A DNA stretch of 50,430 nt, taken from NCBI RefSeq assembly GCF_013911085.1, contig NZ_JACERN010000032.1, positions 1 through 50,430 on the forward strand, written 5' to 3'. This DNA is from Aquitalea aquatica. Lineage in GTDB: Bacteria > Pseudomonadota > Gammaproteobacteria > Burkholderiales > Chromobacteriaceae. Numbering within the stretch: position 1 is the first letter of the stretch; every line of letters starts with the position of its first letter. The notes under the pieces were generated by a model. The model was not told the origin of the DNA. It saw only the letters and a list, made by a program, of their open reading frames with translations, and made no database searches. The translations under genes were made by a program, and so were the position numbers. Positions 28,493 through 36,837 of the stretch are shown in pieces.

Positions 28493-29239
28493 ATGAGCCA
28501 GACCCTGCTGATTACCGGTGCTTCCCGTGGTATTGGTGCGGCTACCGCCGTGCTAGCGGCCAGTGCCGGCTGGCAGGTGGCGGTGAATTACCGGCAGGAT
28601 GAGGCGGCCGCGCAGCAAGTGGTGGCGGCCATCCGCGCCCAGGGCGGCGAAGCGCAGGCGTTTCAGGCCGATGTGTCGGACGAGGCGCAGATCATCCAGC
28701 TGTTTGCCGCCGTTGCTACCCGCTTTGGCCGCATCGATGGCCTGGTCAACAATGCCGGAGCCACCGCGCCCATGGGGCGGCTGGACAGCTTCAGTGCCGA
28801 ACGCATCCAGCATATGCTGCAGCTGAACGTGGCGGGGCCGATGCTGTGCTGCCGCGAGGCGGTGCGCCGCATGTCCACCCGTCATGGCGGGCGTGGCGGC
28901 ATCATTGTCAATGTTTCTTCCGCCGCCTCCCGTTTGGGGAGTGCCGGCGAATATGTCGATTACGCTGCCAGCAAGGGGGCCATCGACACGCTCACGCTGG
29001 GCCTGGCACGCGAAGTGGCCAGCGAGGGCATCCGCGTCAATGCCGTGCGCCCCGGCCTGATCGAAACCGGCATCCACGCCCTCAGCGGCGAGCCGGGCCG
29101 GGTGGAGCGGCTGGCACCGGCTGTGCCCATGCAGCGTGGTGGCCAGCCGCAGGAAGTGGCCGCGGCCATTGTCTGGCTGCTGTCCGATGCCGCCAGCTTC
29201 TGCACCGGCAGCATTCTGGATGTGTCCGGCGGACGTTGA
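28493..29239 (+). CDS. Short-chain dehydrogenase/reductase
   Basis: A 248-residue classical SDR. LLITGASRGIGAATAVLA binds the cofactor, NNAGATAPMGRL follows, and YVDYAASKGAIDTL is the Tyr-x-x-x-Lys active site; INVSSAASRLGS holds the catalytic serine. The C-terminus SFCTGSILDVSGGR is typical. The substrate cannot be told from sequence. Placement 1 base after tyrA suggests co-transcription, but this does not by itself show a role in tyrosine synthesis. Confidence 0.88.
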   Translation: MSQTLLITGASRGIGAATAVLAASAGWQVAVNYRQDEAAAQQVVAAIRAQGGEAQAFQADVSDEAQIIQLFAAVATRFGRIDGLVNNAGATAPMGRLDSFSAERIQHMLQLNVAGPMLCCREAVRRMSTRHGGRGGIIVNVSSAASRLGSAGEYVDYAASKGAIDTLTLGLAREVASEGIRVNAVRPGLIETGIHALSGEPGRVERLAPAVPMQRGGQPQEVAAAIVWLLSDAASFCTGSILDVSGGR

Positions 29240-29267
29240 GCCAGTAGCTAAAGCTAAGGAGGTCGCC

Positions 29268-30302
29268 ATGCAAGTCAAACGCAGCCAACTGCAGCAGGCC
29301 GTGGAGCAGGGTTTGCTGGAGCCGCAGCAGCTAGAGCCATTGTGGCGCTTTTTATCGGCGCAGAATCAGCATGTTCCGCGCTTTCAGGCTAGCCATGTGT
29401 TGTATTACCTGGGGGGCCTGATTGCCCTGGCCGCCATGAGTCTGTTCATTACCCTGGGCTGGGAGCGCTTTGGCGGCTGGGGCCTGGCCGGTATCGCCCT
29501 GGCCTATGGCAGCGGCAGCTTGTGGCTTGGACGCCTGCTGTTAGGGCGGCAGCTGGCATTGCCTGCCGGTATTCTGCTGGCACTGGCGGTAAGCTTGACG
29601 CCGTTGGCCGTGTACGGTGTACAGCATGCGCTGGGCTGGTGGGCGGGGGATGTCCCGTATCGCGATTACCATCAGTTGATTGACTGGCGCTGGATGATGA
29701 TGGAGCCAGCCACGCTGGCCTGTGGTGTGGTGTTGCTGTGGCGTTATCGGTTGCCTTTTATCATGCTGCCGGTCGCGGTGACGCTATGGTATATGAGCAT
29801 GGATCTGGCCCCGTATCTGGCCGGGCTGGAGCATGCCGACTGGACCTTGTCGCGACTGGTGTCGATCTATTTTGGTTTGCTGATGCTTGGGCTGGCCTTC
29901 TGGGTAGATGTGCGCAGTGGCCGTCAACCCGATTTTGCTTTCTGGCTGTATCTGTTTGGCGGCCTTGCCTTCTGGGGTGGCCTGTCCTTGCTAGACAGTG
30001 ACAGCGAGCTGGGCAAGTTTGGCTATCTTTGCGTCAACCTGCTGCTGATTGCCTGCGGCACGGCTCTGGCGCGGCGGGTGCTGGCCGTGCTGGGCGGGCT
30101 GGGTGTTGCCATGTATTTGGGGCATCTGGCCTATAGCGTGTTCCGCGACAGCCTGTTGTTTCCACTGGCGCTCAGTTTACTGGGCCTGGCCGTGGTCGCT
30201 TGCGGGGTATGGTGGCAGCGCCGCGAAGCAGCTTTGCGCCAGCGTCTGCATGCCTTGCTGCCACCACCCTTGCGTCAGTTACTGACTGATCTGGCCGACT
30301 AG
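29268..30302 (+). CDS. Multi-pass membrane protein (DUF2157-like)
   Basis: A 344-residue protein with a short soluble N-terminus (about 45 residues, RSQLQQAVEQGLLEPQQLEPLW, shown here within limits) and roughly eight or nine hydrophobic segments thereafter. The N-terminal helical region followed by YYLGGLIALAAMSLFITL resembles DUF2157 membrane proteins, whose role is unknown. The ribosome site TAAGGAGG before the ATG at 29268 is near-perfect and fixes the start; the longer frame overlaps the SDR gene. The stop lies 3 bases from the convergent decarboxylase gene. Confidence 0.6.
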   Translation: MQVKRSQLQQAVEQGLLEPQQLEPLWRFLSAQNQHVPRFQASHVLYYLGGLIALAAMSLFITLGWERFGGWGLAGIALAYGSGSLWLGRLLLGRQLALPAGILLALAVSLTPLAVYGVQHALGWWAGDVPYRDYHQLIDWRWMMMEPATLACGVVLLWRYRLPFIMLPVAVTLWYMSMDLAPYLAGLEHADWTLSRLVSIYFGLLMLGLAFWVDVRSGRQPDFAFWLYLFGGLAFWGGLSLLDSDSELGKFGYLCVNLLLIACGTALARRVLAVLGGLGVAMYLGHLAYSVFRDSLLFPLALSLLGLAVVACGVWWQRREAALRQRLHALLPPPLRQLLTDLAD

Positions 30303-30305
30303 CCA

Positions 30306-31463
30306 TCATCCTTGTTCTGGGCACACCACCACACGCGGAGCCGGCATGCCGTTGAAGGCAGTCACCAGATTCTGGGTGTAGACCCCGCTGTGATAGAACC
30401 ACAGCAAATCCCCTTCCTGCAGCGCATCCGGTAGCGGCATGGCTTCTGTCAGCACATCGCAGCTGTCACAGGTGGGGCCGGCCAGGATGGCCTGGGTGCC
30501 GGCGCCGGCTGTGGTGCCATTCAGCTCCAGCGGGTAGTGAAAGCCATCCATCAGCTCGTACAGTCCGCTGAACATGCCGGCATCGGCATATACCCAGCGC
30601 TTGCCATGCTTGTGCTGCACATTGATCACTTCGCAGATGAACAGGCCTGCCGGGCCACTCATGTAGCGGCCAGGTTCCACCACGACTTCACAGTCGTCAG
30701 GAAGCTGCGCCAGCCGTGGCATGAGTGCCGTGCCAATACTGGCGATGTCCGGCGCTTGCTTGTCATAAGTGATGGGAAAGCCGCCGCCCAGATTCAACAG
30801 GCGGGGACGGAAGCCTTGTTCGCCCAGCTGGGTCATCACCGGCCAGACGGTGTCGATGGCGCGCAGCCAGGCTGCCGGGGCGCGACACTGGCTGCCCACG
30901 TGAAAGTGCACGCCGCCGATGTCCACACCATGTAGCCGCGCTTGTGCCAGCAGCGCCGGCACTTCGGCAATGGCCAGGCCAAACTTGGTGCCCAGCGGGT
31001 AGTCGCTGCTGTTGTTGTCCACTTCCAGGCGCAGGTACTGGGTGGCATCCGGCGCTTCGGCGGCAATTTTCAGGGTTTCTTCCACACTGTCGCTGGCAAA
31101 CCAGCGCACGCCATGCTGGTAAGCGTAGCGAATGGCACGCCTTGCCTTGATCGGATTGGAATACAGGATGCGTGCGGCATCCACGCCCAGTTGCAACAGG
31201 CTGTCCAGCTCCTGCTCCGAGGCAATCTCGAAATCGCTGCCCAGTGCCTGCAGGGTGTGCAGAATGGCCGGGTGCGGATTGGCCTTGACCGCATAGTGGA
31301 TGCGGGCGCGTGGCAGGGCTTGTTGCAAGGCCAGGTATTGTTGACGTACCAGTGCCGGGTCCAGCAGCCATAGCGGGCCGGTGTACGGTGTGCTGGCCAG
31401 TGTCTGGCGGGCGGTGTGCTTCAACAACTGGTAGGCAGCTTGTGAACCGGGGTGGGCGGTCAT
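30306..31463 (-). CDS. Ornithine decarboxylase-like PLP enzyme (alanine-racemase fold)
   Basis: A 385-residue fold-type III decarboxylase. The PLP lysine is K60 in HYAVKANPHP, followed by FEIASEQEL, HFHVGSQ, a glycine-rich LLNLGGGFP and VVEPGRY. The catalytic cysteine motif GPTCDSCDVL near the C-terminus is that of ornithine/lysine decarboxylases rather than diaminopimelate decarboxylase. It probably makes putrescine (or cadaverine). The ATG at 31463 has AGGAG upstream; a TTG two codons earlier is less likely. It is the third gene after puuR and puuB on the minus strand, with a 134-base gap after puuB. Confidence 0.82.
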   Translation of the reverse strand: MTAHPGSQAAYQLLKHTARQTLASTPYTGPLWLLDPALVRQQYLALQQALPRARIHYAVKANPHPAILHTLQALGSDFEIASEQELDSLLQLGVDAARILYSNPIKARRAIRYAYQHGVRWFASDSVEETLKIAAEAPDATQYLRLEVDNNSSDYPLGTKFGLAIAEVPALLAQARLHGVDIGGVHFHVGSQCRAPAAWLRAIDTVWPVMTQLGEQGFRPRLLNLGGGFPITYDKQAPDIASIGTALMPRLAQLPDDCEVVVEPGRYMSGPAGLFICEVINVQHKHGKRWVYADAGMFSGLYELMDGFHYPLELNGTTAGAGTQAILAGPTCDSCDVLTEAMPLPDALQEGDLLWFYHSGVYTQNLVTAFNGMPAPRVVVCPEQG

Positions 31464-31597
31464 GGGCAACTCCTGTTGACGGTGGGAAATCCGGTTTGGG
31501 TGGAGAGCAAAACTCCTGAGCCAGCGTGGAGCCTCGGTGCCTTATCGCATGTACTGTCGGTTCCGATGTGCCTTGCCCTGGCTTTGCCTGCAGGGTT

Positions 31598-32905
31598 TCA
31601 GTAGCTCAGGCCGGGGATGGCGTAGTCGCGCAGGCGGTAATAGAACATGCCGGCCGCCTGCAGCGGCACGCGCAGCAGCTTGCCGCCGGGAAAGTCGGGG
31701 TTGGACAGGCGCATGAACTGCTGCAGCAGGTGGCTATCCCCCAGAATGGCATTGGCCAGTACCCGGCCCGCCGCGCAGGTGGGCACCACGCCGTGGCCGG
31801 AAAAACCTTGCGCCCAGTAGACATTGTCGCGGTAGCCGAAATCCGGAGTGCGCGGTACGGTAATGTCGATATGCCCGCCCCAGGTATGGGTGATGCGATA
31901 GGGGGCCAGTTGCGGAAAAACCCGTAGCAGGTCGGCACGCATGCTGACGGTGAGATTGGCCGGGGTGCGGCCGGAATAAGTGCATTTGCCACCGAACAGC
32001 AGGCTGCGGTCGGCACTCAGGCGGAAATAGTCGAGGATGAACTGGTTGTCGGAAACCGCCATATTGCTGGGCAGCAGCTGGCTTGCCACTTCTTCGGGCA
32101 GCGGTTCGGTGGCAATCATGTAGGTGCCTACCGGCATGATCTTGCGCTCCAGTGCCGGGTCCAGCTGGTCGACATAGGCATTGGTGGCCAGTACCAGTTT
32201 GCGGCAACGTATCCGGCCCTGTGCCGTTTGCACCACGCAGCCATCGCCCTGGCTGGTGTAGGACAGGGCGCGGGTCTGTTCGAAAATGGCCACGCCTTTT
32301 TCTTCGGCGGCACGGGCCAGCCCCAGAATGTATTTGAGCGGATGAAAGTGGCCGCCTTCATGGTCGATCAGCCCGGCCACATAGCGCTCTGAGCCAACAT
32401 GCTGTGGCAGGTCCTTGCGCGGGACGAACTCCAGTGCCTGGTAGTCGTAATGGCGGGCCGCATGCTCCTGCCACTCGGATAGCAGCCGGATGCGCTGCCA
32501 CAGGACGGATGTCCATAGATGGCCTGTCGCCAGTTCGCAGTCGATGTGATGCTGCGCAATCTTGTGGCGGATGTCGGCGACTGCGCCGCGCAATAGTTGC
32601 CAGATTTCCTGTGCTGCCTCCAGCCCCAAGGCCGCTTCAATGGGCGGCATGTCGCAGGAAAAGCCCAGGATAAGCTGGCCGCCATTGCGTCCGCTTGCCG
32701 CCCAGCCAACCCGGCTGGCCTCGATCACCGCCACGTTGACACCGGCATCGGCCAGATTGTGTGCGGTATAGAGGCCGGTATAGCCGGCACCCACCACCAG
32801 TACGTCCACGTCCAGATCCTGCTGCAGGGGCGGGCGTTCGATTTGTTCGGCCTGGCTGGTGGCGGCATACCAGGTAGGCGGGTAATGCGCGCTGGATTCA
32901 AACAT
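31598..32905 (-). CDS. puuB: FAD-dependent oxidoreductase, gamma-glutamylputrescine oxidase-like
   Basis: A 435-residue member of the DAO family. VLVVGAGYTGLYTAHNLADAG (within limits) is the FAD-binding motif, then VIEASRVGWAASGRNGGQL, the pattern of PuuB. TWGGHIDITVPRTPDFG and WAQGFSGHGVVPTCAAG form the C-terminal FAD-binding part. In the Puu pathway it oxidises gamma-glutamylputrescine. The companion genes puuA, puuC and puuD are not adjacent. AGAGGAG precedes the ATG at 32905. It lies 32 bases after puuR, likely in one operon. Confidence 0.82.
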   Translation of the reverse strand: MFESSAHYPPTWYAATSQAEQIERPPLQQDLDVDVLVVGAGYTGLYTAHNLADAGVNVAVIEASRVGWAASGRNGGQLILGFSCDMPPIEAALGLEAAQEIWQLLRGAVADIRHKIAQHHIDCELATGHLWTSVLWQRIRLLSEWQEHAARHYDYQALEFVPRKDLPQHVGSERYVAGLIDHEGGHFHPLKYILGLARAAEEKGVAIFEQTRALSYTSQGDGCVVQTAQGRIRCRKLVLATNAYVDQLDPALERKIMPVGTYMIATEPLPEEVASQLLPSNMAVSDNQFILDYFRLSADRSLLFGGKCTYSGRTPANLTVSMRADLLRVFPQLAPYRITHTWGGHIDITVPRTPDFGYRDNVYWAQGFSGHGVVPTCAAGRVLANAILGDSHLLQQFMRLSNPDFPGGKLLRVPLQAAGMFYYRLRDYAIPGLSY

Positions 32906-32937
32906 GGCATCTCCTCTGTGGCAGTGCGGTCCGGGGC

Positions 32938-33528
32938 TTAGTTGCTGACGGTATAAGCCCACATCACCTGGGTTTCGACGGTGCCGGGGTTGCGGTAACG
33001 GTGTGGGCGGCTGCTGTGGAAGCTGAAACTGTCGCCGGCTTGCAGCTGATGGCAGTGTTCGTCCACCCATAATTCCAGCTCACCACACAGCACCATGCCG
33101 CCCTGATCGCCACCATGAGTCAAGGTCTGCACGCCAGAGCTGGCACCGGGCGCAAACCGGCTCAGCATCAGTTGCAGCTCGCCACCAAAGCCGGGCGACA
33201 GCAGGGCATCGCTGACCCCTTCGGCGTAGTGCAGTACCGGACGATGCGCCTGGCGTACCACCAGCCCGCGCTCGTGCTGCGGTGCCTGGCTGAAAAATAC
33301 GCTGTAGGGGACGGCCAGCGCGCTGGCCAGCTTGTTCAGGTCGGACACGCTGGGCTGGCTTTTGCCGCGTTCCAGCTGTGACAGAAAGCCGATGGAACGG
33401 CCGGTGGCGCTGCTTAGCTGTTGCAGCGACAGTTGGCGCAACTTGCGCAGCTGGCGGATTTGCTCGCCCAGCCAGGCGGGATCGGGCTGGCTGCTGGGCG
33501 AGAGCGGGTCGGTATGGGCGGATGTCAT
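32938..33528 (-). CDS. puuR: XRE-cupin transcriptional regulator, PuuR-like
   Basis: A 196-residue regulator. Residues about 20-75 are an XRE helix-turn-helix (LGEQIRQLRKLRQLSLQQLS, then SIGFLSQLERGKSQPSVSDL). Residues about 125-195 are a cupin (GGMVLCGELELWV, AGDSFSFHSSRPHRYRNPG). E. coli PuuR has the same layout and represses putrescine use. The start is uncertain: ATG 33528 is chosen for length, ATG 33540 adds four residues, and neither has a good ribosome site. An inverted repeat 50 bases upstream (33578-33600) may be its own operator. Confidence 0.85.
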   Translation of the reverse strand: MTSAHTDPLSPSSQPDPAWLGEQIRQLRKLRQLSLQQLSSATGRSIGFLSQLERGKSQPSVSDLNKLASALAVPYSVFFSQAPQHERGLVVRQAHRPVLHYAEGVSDALLSPGFGGELQLMLSRFAPGASSGVQTLTHGGDQGGMVLCGELELWVDEHCHQLQAGDSFSFHSSRPHRYRNPGTVETQVMWAYTVSN

Positions 33529-33569
33529 GCCAGCCAGCATACGGGGAGAAACGATTTTGCCGTGAAAAA

Positions 33570-33600
33570 ATAATACTAAATTTTCACCATTGGAAAATTT
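33570..33600 (-). promoter_or_regulatory. Candidate puuR operator and -10 box
   Basis: AAATTTTC (33578-33585) and its exact complement GAAAATTT (33593-33600) are separated by 7 bases. On the minus strand a TATTAT (33570-33575) follows directly, a good -10 candidate, so a bound repressor would cover the -35 region. This is positional evidence; the site is not the published E. coli PuuR box. Confidence 0.5.
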
Positions 33601-33709
33601 GTGTTGTATTTTTTCAATTGTGCGCATGAATGCAGGCGCAGTGCCCGGCATGACACGCCAGGCAGGAATGGGGCGTAACCGTCCTGCGGGAGTGCTACAT
33701 CAGGCCGCC

Positions 33710-34069
33710 TCAGCCGCCCGCGCGTTTTACCTGGAAGCCCAGCTTTTGCAGGGTGGCAATCACGGTAGCGACATGGTCGCCCTGGATTTCGATGATGCCA
33801 TCCTTGACGGTGCCGCCGCTGCCGCAGGCGTTTTTCAGCTGCTTGCCCAGTGCTGTCAGGCCGGCACTGTCGCGCAGCACGCCCTTGACCAGGGTGACGG
33901 TCTTGCCGCCACGGCCCTTGTTCTCGCGGTTGACGCGCACGATGCCATCGCCGCTGGGCAGGGTGTCTTGCTGGCAGCGACAGGCTTCAACAGGCTGGCG
34001 GCAGTCGGGGCACATGCGGCCGTGCTCGGTGGAGTAAACCAGGCCGCCGGAGGAGGATTTCGATTTCAT
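33710..34069 (-). CDS. yciH: SUI1/YciH-type translation factor
   Basis: A 119-residue protein of the SUI1/eIF1 family. The N-terminal part has a CPDC/CRCQ set of cysteines (MCPDCRQPVEACRCQ). The SUI1 domain has NRENKGRGGKTVTLVKG, LGKQLKNACGSGGTVKDG, and IEIQGDH, all diagnostic. E. coli YciH can influence start-codon choice, but the bacterial role is not settled. The ATG at 34069 follows GGAGG-like sequence in the reverse sense only weakly. It stands apart from puuR by 180 bases. Confidence 0.92.
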   Translation of the reverse strand: MKSKSSSGGLVYSTEHGRMCPDCRQPVEACRCQQDTLPSGDGIVRVNRENKGRGGKTVTLVKGVLRDSAGLTALGKQLKNACGSGGTVKDGIIEIQGDHVATVIATLQKLGFQVKRAGG

Positions 34070-34173
34070 GATGGGTGTCGGTAAACAGGGCAGCCGGCAG
34101 TCTAGCGCCAAATGGCGGGCTAGACGATATCTGCCTGGCCCCGTGGTGGGGAGCGCGGCTGGCATGGGCATCA

Positions 34174-34287
34174 AGAGCTGCGAATAAAACCTCGTAGAGA
34201 ACTCGGGCCAAGGCGCGCCACCGCAGACAGTACAAATAGTAGGGCAAGGCGGCGCAACGCAGCAGCGGGGGTTTTGCTAGCGGGTCT
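34174..34287 (+). repeat. 114-bp dispersed element with inverted ends, copy 1
   Basis: Runs from AGAGC to GTCT. Ungapped, it matches the reverse complement of 40263-40376 at about 82 of 114 positions by my hand count. The core (34206-34257) is nearly constant: CAAGGCGCGCC, CGCAGACAGTACAA, GGCGCAACGC. Its own ends match as inverted repeats at about 11 of 16 positions, more decayed than copy 2. It lies downstream of the GH3 gene, in the 400-base gap before yciH. Confidence 0.8.
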
Positions 34288-34313
34288 AATCAGGCTGGCG
34301 GGGTGGCAAGGCC

Positions 34314-34344
34314 AAAAAAAATGCCAACCCGGAGAGGGGTTGGC
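34314..34344 (-). terminator. Rho-independent terminator after the GH3 gene
   Basis: On the minus strand, GCCAACCC pairs with GGGTTGGC (34344-34337 with 34330-34323), a 6-base loop, then eight T residues. Shares its 5' flank and most of its stem with the terminator at 38363-38393. The remaining gap at 34345-34469 holds nothing else that I can identify. Confidence 0.9.
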
Positions 34345-34469
34345 CCGAGAGTAAAGCCGAGAAGAAACAACGGAACAAGAGACAATCCAGCGCAAGCCGC
34401 TGGCTCGGGACAGATTGTCGCCTTGTTATGTGACAGCGGCTTGACATCTCGATGAAAAAATAGCGATGC

Positions 34470-36836
34470 CTAGCGGGCGTTCTCCGGCCGCATGCCATTG
34501 AAGCGCTGCAGGATCTGCTGCAGCTCGTCGCGGCTGATCTCCAGCTCCAGCATGGCGGTGAGGGTGATGAACAGGCCACCGAACATGTCGGGGGCCATGC
34601 TCACCAGTTTGGCGCGGGCTTCGGCCACGCTGAGCGGGCATTTGCTTGCTACCAGTTCGGCCACCGCCTGCAGCATGGGAGGGTGGCGGGTCAGCTGCAC
34701 CAGCGAGGAGTCGGCCTTGAGCCTGGGGTAGGGAGGCTGCGCCGAAACCGCTAGCGTGGTGTGCAAGCGGATGTCGCGGCTGGATGCACCGATGCGGATT
34801 TCATACTGGCCGCTGTCCACCACCCAGGTGGCGTGGGCCGGGTCGTAATAGGCAAAATCCTCACGCTGCAGGGTGAACCGGACGTGGCGGCTTTCACCCG
34901 CAGGAATATCCACCTTGGCAAACGCCCGCAAAGCCTGCAGTGGGCGGCCCAGTGCCGAGGGCGGCGGGGCGATGTACAGCTGCACGATTTCCTTGCCGGC
35001 ACGCTTGCCAACGTTATGGATATCCACGCCAAGACTCAGCGTGTCGTGTTCGTCGATTTGCTGGCTGGAGAGCTGCAGGTCGCGGTAGTCGAAGCGGCTG
35101 TAGCTCAGGCCATGGCCAAAGGGAAAGAGCGGTGTTATCTGGCGCTGGTCGTAATAGCGATAACCGACATACAGGCCCTCACCGTAATGGTGACGGCCGT
35201 TTTCACCAGGGTAATGCAGATAGGCCGGGGTTTCTTCCAGGCTGTTGGGCAGGGTGGTGGTGAGCTTGCCGCTGGGGTTGTTGTGACCGAACAGTGTGGC
35301 GGCGACGGCATGGCCCATGCCTTGGCCGGCAAAGAAGCATTCCAGTACCGCCGGTACCTGTTGCAGCCAGGGCATCAGTACCGCATCGCCATTGCACAGC
35401 ACCACCACCAGTTTGGGCTGCACGGCGGCCAGCCGGCTGATCAGGCGTTCGTGACTGGGCAGCAAGCCCAGTTGCTGGCGGTCGCCATTTTCACCATCTA
35501 CCCCGATAGCCGTGCTGACAAACACCACTGCTAGCTCGGCGGCTGCGGCGATGGTACAGGCCTCCTGCAGTGCGGCTTCGTTGTCGTGTTCATCATCGGG
35601 CGCACCGACGGCGTAATCGACGCGTACTGACTGGCCTGCCTGTTCCCGGATTTCATCAAGCGGGCAGTCCAGCTGCCAGGGCTGGGTGGTGGCGCAGCCC
35701 GAGCCCTGTATCACCGGCTGCAGGGCCGGTTTGCCGATGACAGCCAGCCGCTGCAACTGTTGGCCATCCAGCGGCAACAGCTCGTGTTCGTTCTTCAGCA
35801 ATACCAGTGATTCGGCGGCAACCTGCCGTGCCAGGCGGTGATGGGCAGCAAAATCAGCCTCGGTGCCAGGGCGGCGGCCAGCATGCACCTTGGCTATCAG
35901 CTGCAGCATGTGCAGGCAGGCGCTGTCCAGCACCTCATCCGGAATGCGACCCTCTTCGATGGCGGCCAGCAGTTCGGCATTGTCCAGCGGGTTTTCCGGC
36001 ATGGCCAGTTCATTGCCGGCCAGCAAGGAGGCCGAGCGGTCCTTGATGCCGTACCAGTCGGACATCACCAGCCCCTGATAGCCCCACTCTTCACGTAATA
36101 CCTGGGTCAGCAGCCAGTGGTGTTGCGAGGTCTGCTCGCCGTTCAGCCGGTTGTAAGAGGACATCACCGTCCACGGCTTGGCCTTGGCAATGGCGCGCTG
36201 GAAACCGTACAGATAGATTTCGCGCAGCGCCCGTTCCTCGACGATGGAATCCATCTCGGTGCGCATGTATTCCGAGTTGTTGCAGGCAAAGTGCTTGAGG
36301 CTGGCTCCCACGCCTTCTTGTTGCAGGCCGTTGATCAGTGCGGCAGCCAGATCGCCGCTAAGCAGCGGATCTTCCGAGTAATATTCATAGCCACGCCCGG
36401 CCAGCGGCGTGCGGCGGATATTGATGCCCGGCCCCAAGAGCAGGCCCACGCCCATGGACTGGCATTCGATGGCCAGCGCACGGCCCATTTGTTCCACCAG
36501 CGCCACATCCCAGCTGCAGGCCAGGCTGGAGCCGTTGGGGAAGCAGGTGGCCGGGCGCGAGTGGCCAAACAGCGCTTCCGAGCCGCCCTTGCCATCGTCT
36601 GCCTGTTGGCCTGCGTCCTGCTGAATCACCGACAGGAAGTCGCTGATGTTCCAGCTTTCCTGCTGGTCGATCTGGGCAGTGCTGTAGCGCACGCCATAGG
36701 TGCCGTCGGTCATGACAAAGTCGCTGATGCCCAGCTGCGGCAGGCTGGCACTACGCCACAGGCCATGCCCGCTCAGCAGGGTTACCTTGTCTTGCGGGCT
36801 CATGCGGGCGATCAGTTCTACATGGGAGATGGTCAT
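34470..36836 (-). CDS. Glycoside hydrolase family 3 beta-glucosidase
   Basis: A 788-residue GH3 enzyme that would release glucose or a related sugar from beta-linked disaccharides. The N-terminal barrel has MTDGTYGVRY, GPGINIRRTPLAGRGYEYYSED and KHFACNNSE. The nucleophile is D260 in LVMSDWYG. The second domain (GSGC, VVFVSTAIGVDGENGDR) and a C-terminal FnIII-like domain (LFPFGHGLSYS onwards) follow, with an extra tail of about 75 residues. There is no signal peptide, so it is cytoplasmic. AGGAG precedes the ATG at 36836. It starts 1 base after the GPH symporter stop, so transport and hydrolysis are coupled. Confidence 0.92.
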   Translation of the reverse strand: MTISHVELIARMSPQDKVTLLSGHGLWRSASLPQLGISDFVMTDGTYGVRYSTAQIDQQESWNISDFLSVIQQDAGQQADDGKGGSEALFGHSRPATCFPNGSSLACSWDVALVEQMGRALAIECQSMGVGLLLGPGINIRRTPLAGRGYEYYSEDPLLSGDLAAALINGLQQEGVGASLKHFACNNSEYMRTEMDSIVEERALREIYLYGFQRAIAKAKPWTVMSSYNRLNGEQTSQHHWLLTQVLREEWGYQGLVMSDWYGIKDRSASLLAGNELAMPENPLDNAELLAAIEEGRIPDEVLDSACLHMLQLIAKVHAGRRPGTEADFAAHHRLARQVAAESLVLLKNEHELLPLDGQQLQRLAVIGKPALQPVIQGSGCATTQPWQLDCPLDEIREQAGQSVRVDYAVGAPDDEHDNEAALQEACTIAAAAELAVVFVSTAIGVDGENGDRQQLGLLPSHERLISRLAAVQPKLVVVLCNGDAVLMPWLQQVPAVLECFFAGQGMGHAVAATLFGHNNPSGKLTTTLPNSLEETPAYLHYPGENGRHHYGEGLYVGYRYYDQRQITPLFPFGHGLSYSRFDYRDLQLSSQQIDEHDTLSLGVDIHNVGKRAGKEIVQLYIAPPPSALGRPLQALRAFAKVDIPAGESRHVRFTLQREDFAYYDPAHATWVVDSGQYEIRIGASSRDIRLHTTLAVSAQPPYPRLKADSSLVQLTRHPPMLQAVAELVASKCPLSVAEARAKLVSMAPDMFGGLFITLTAMLELEISRDELQQILQRFNGMRPENAR

Positions 36837-36837
36837 T

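Noticed and set aside
34190-34250. Short frames inside the two 114-bp elements that translate to a similar YCLYCLRxRAL peptide
   Set aside because: The peptide likeness follows from the DNA repeat; there is no ribosome site and the frames are not kept as complete ORFs.
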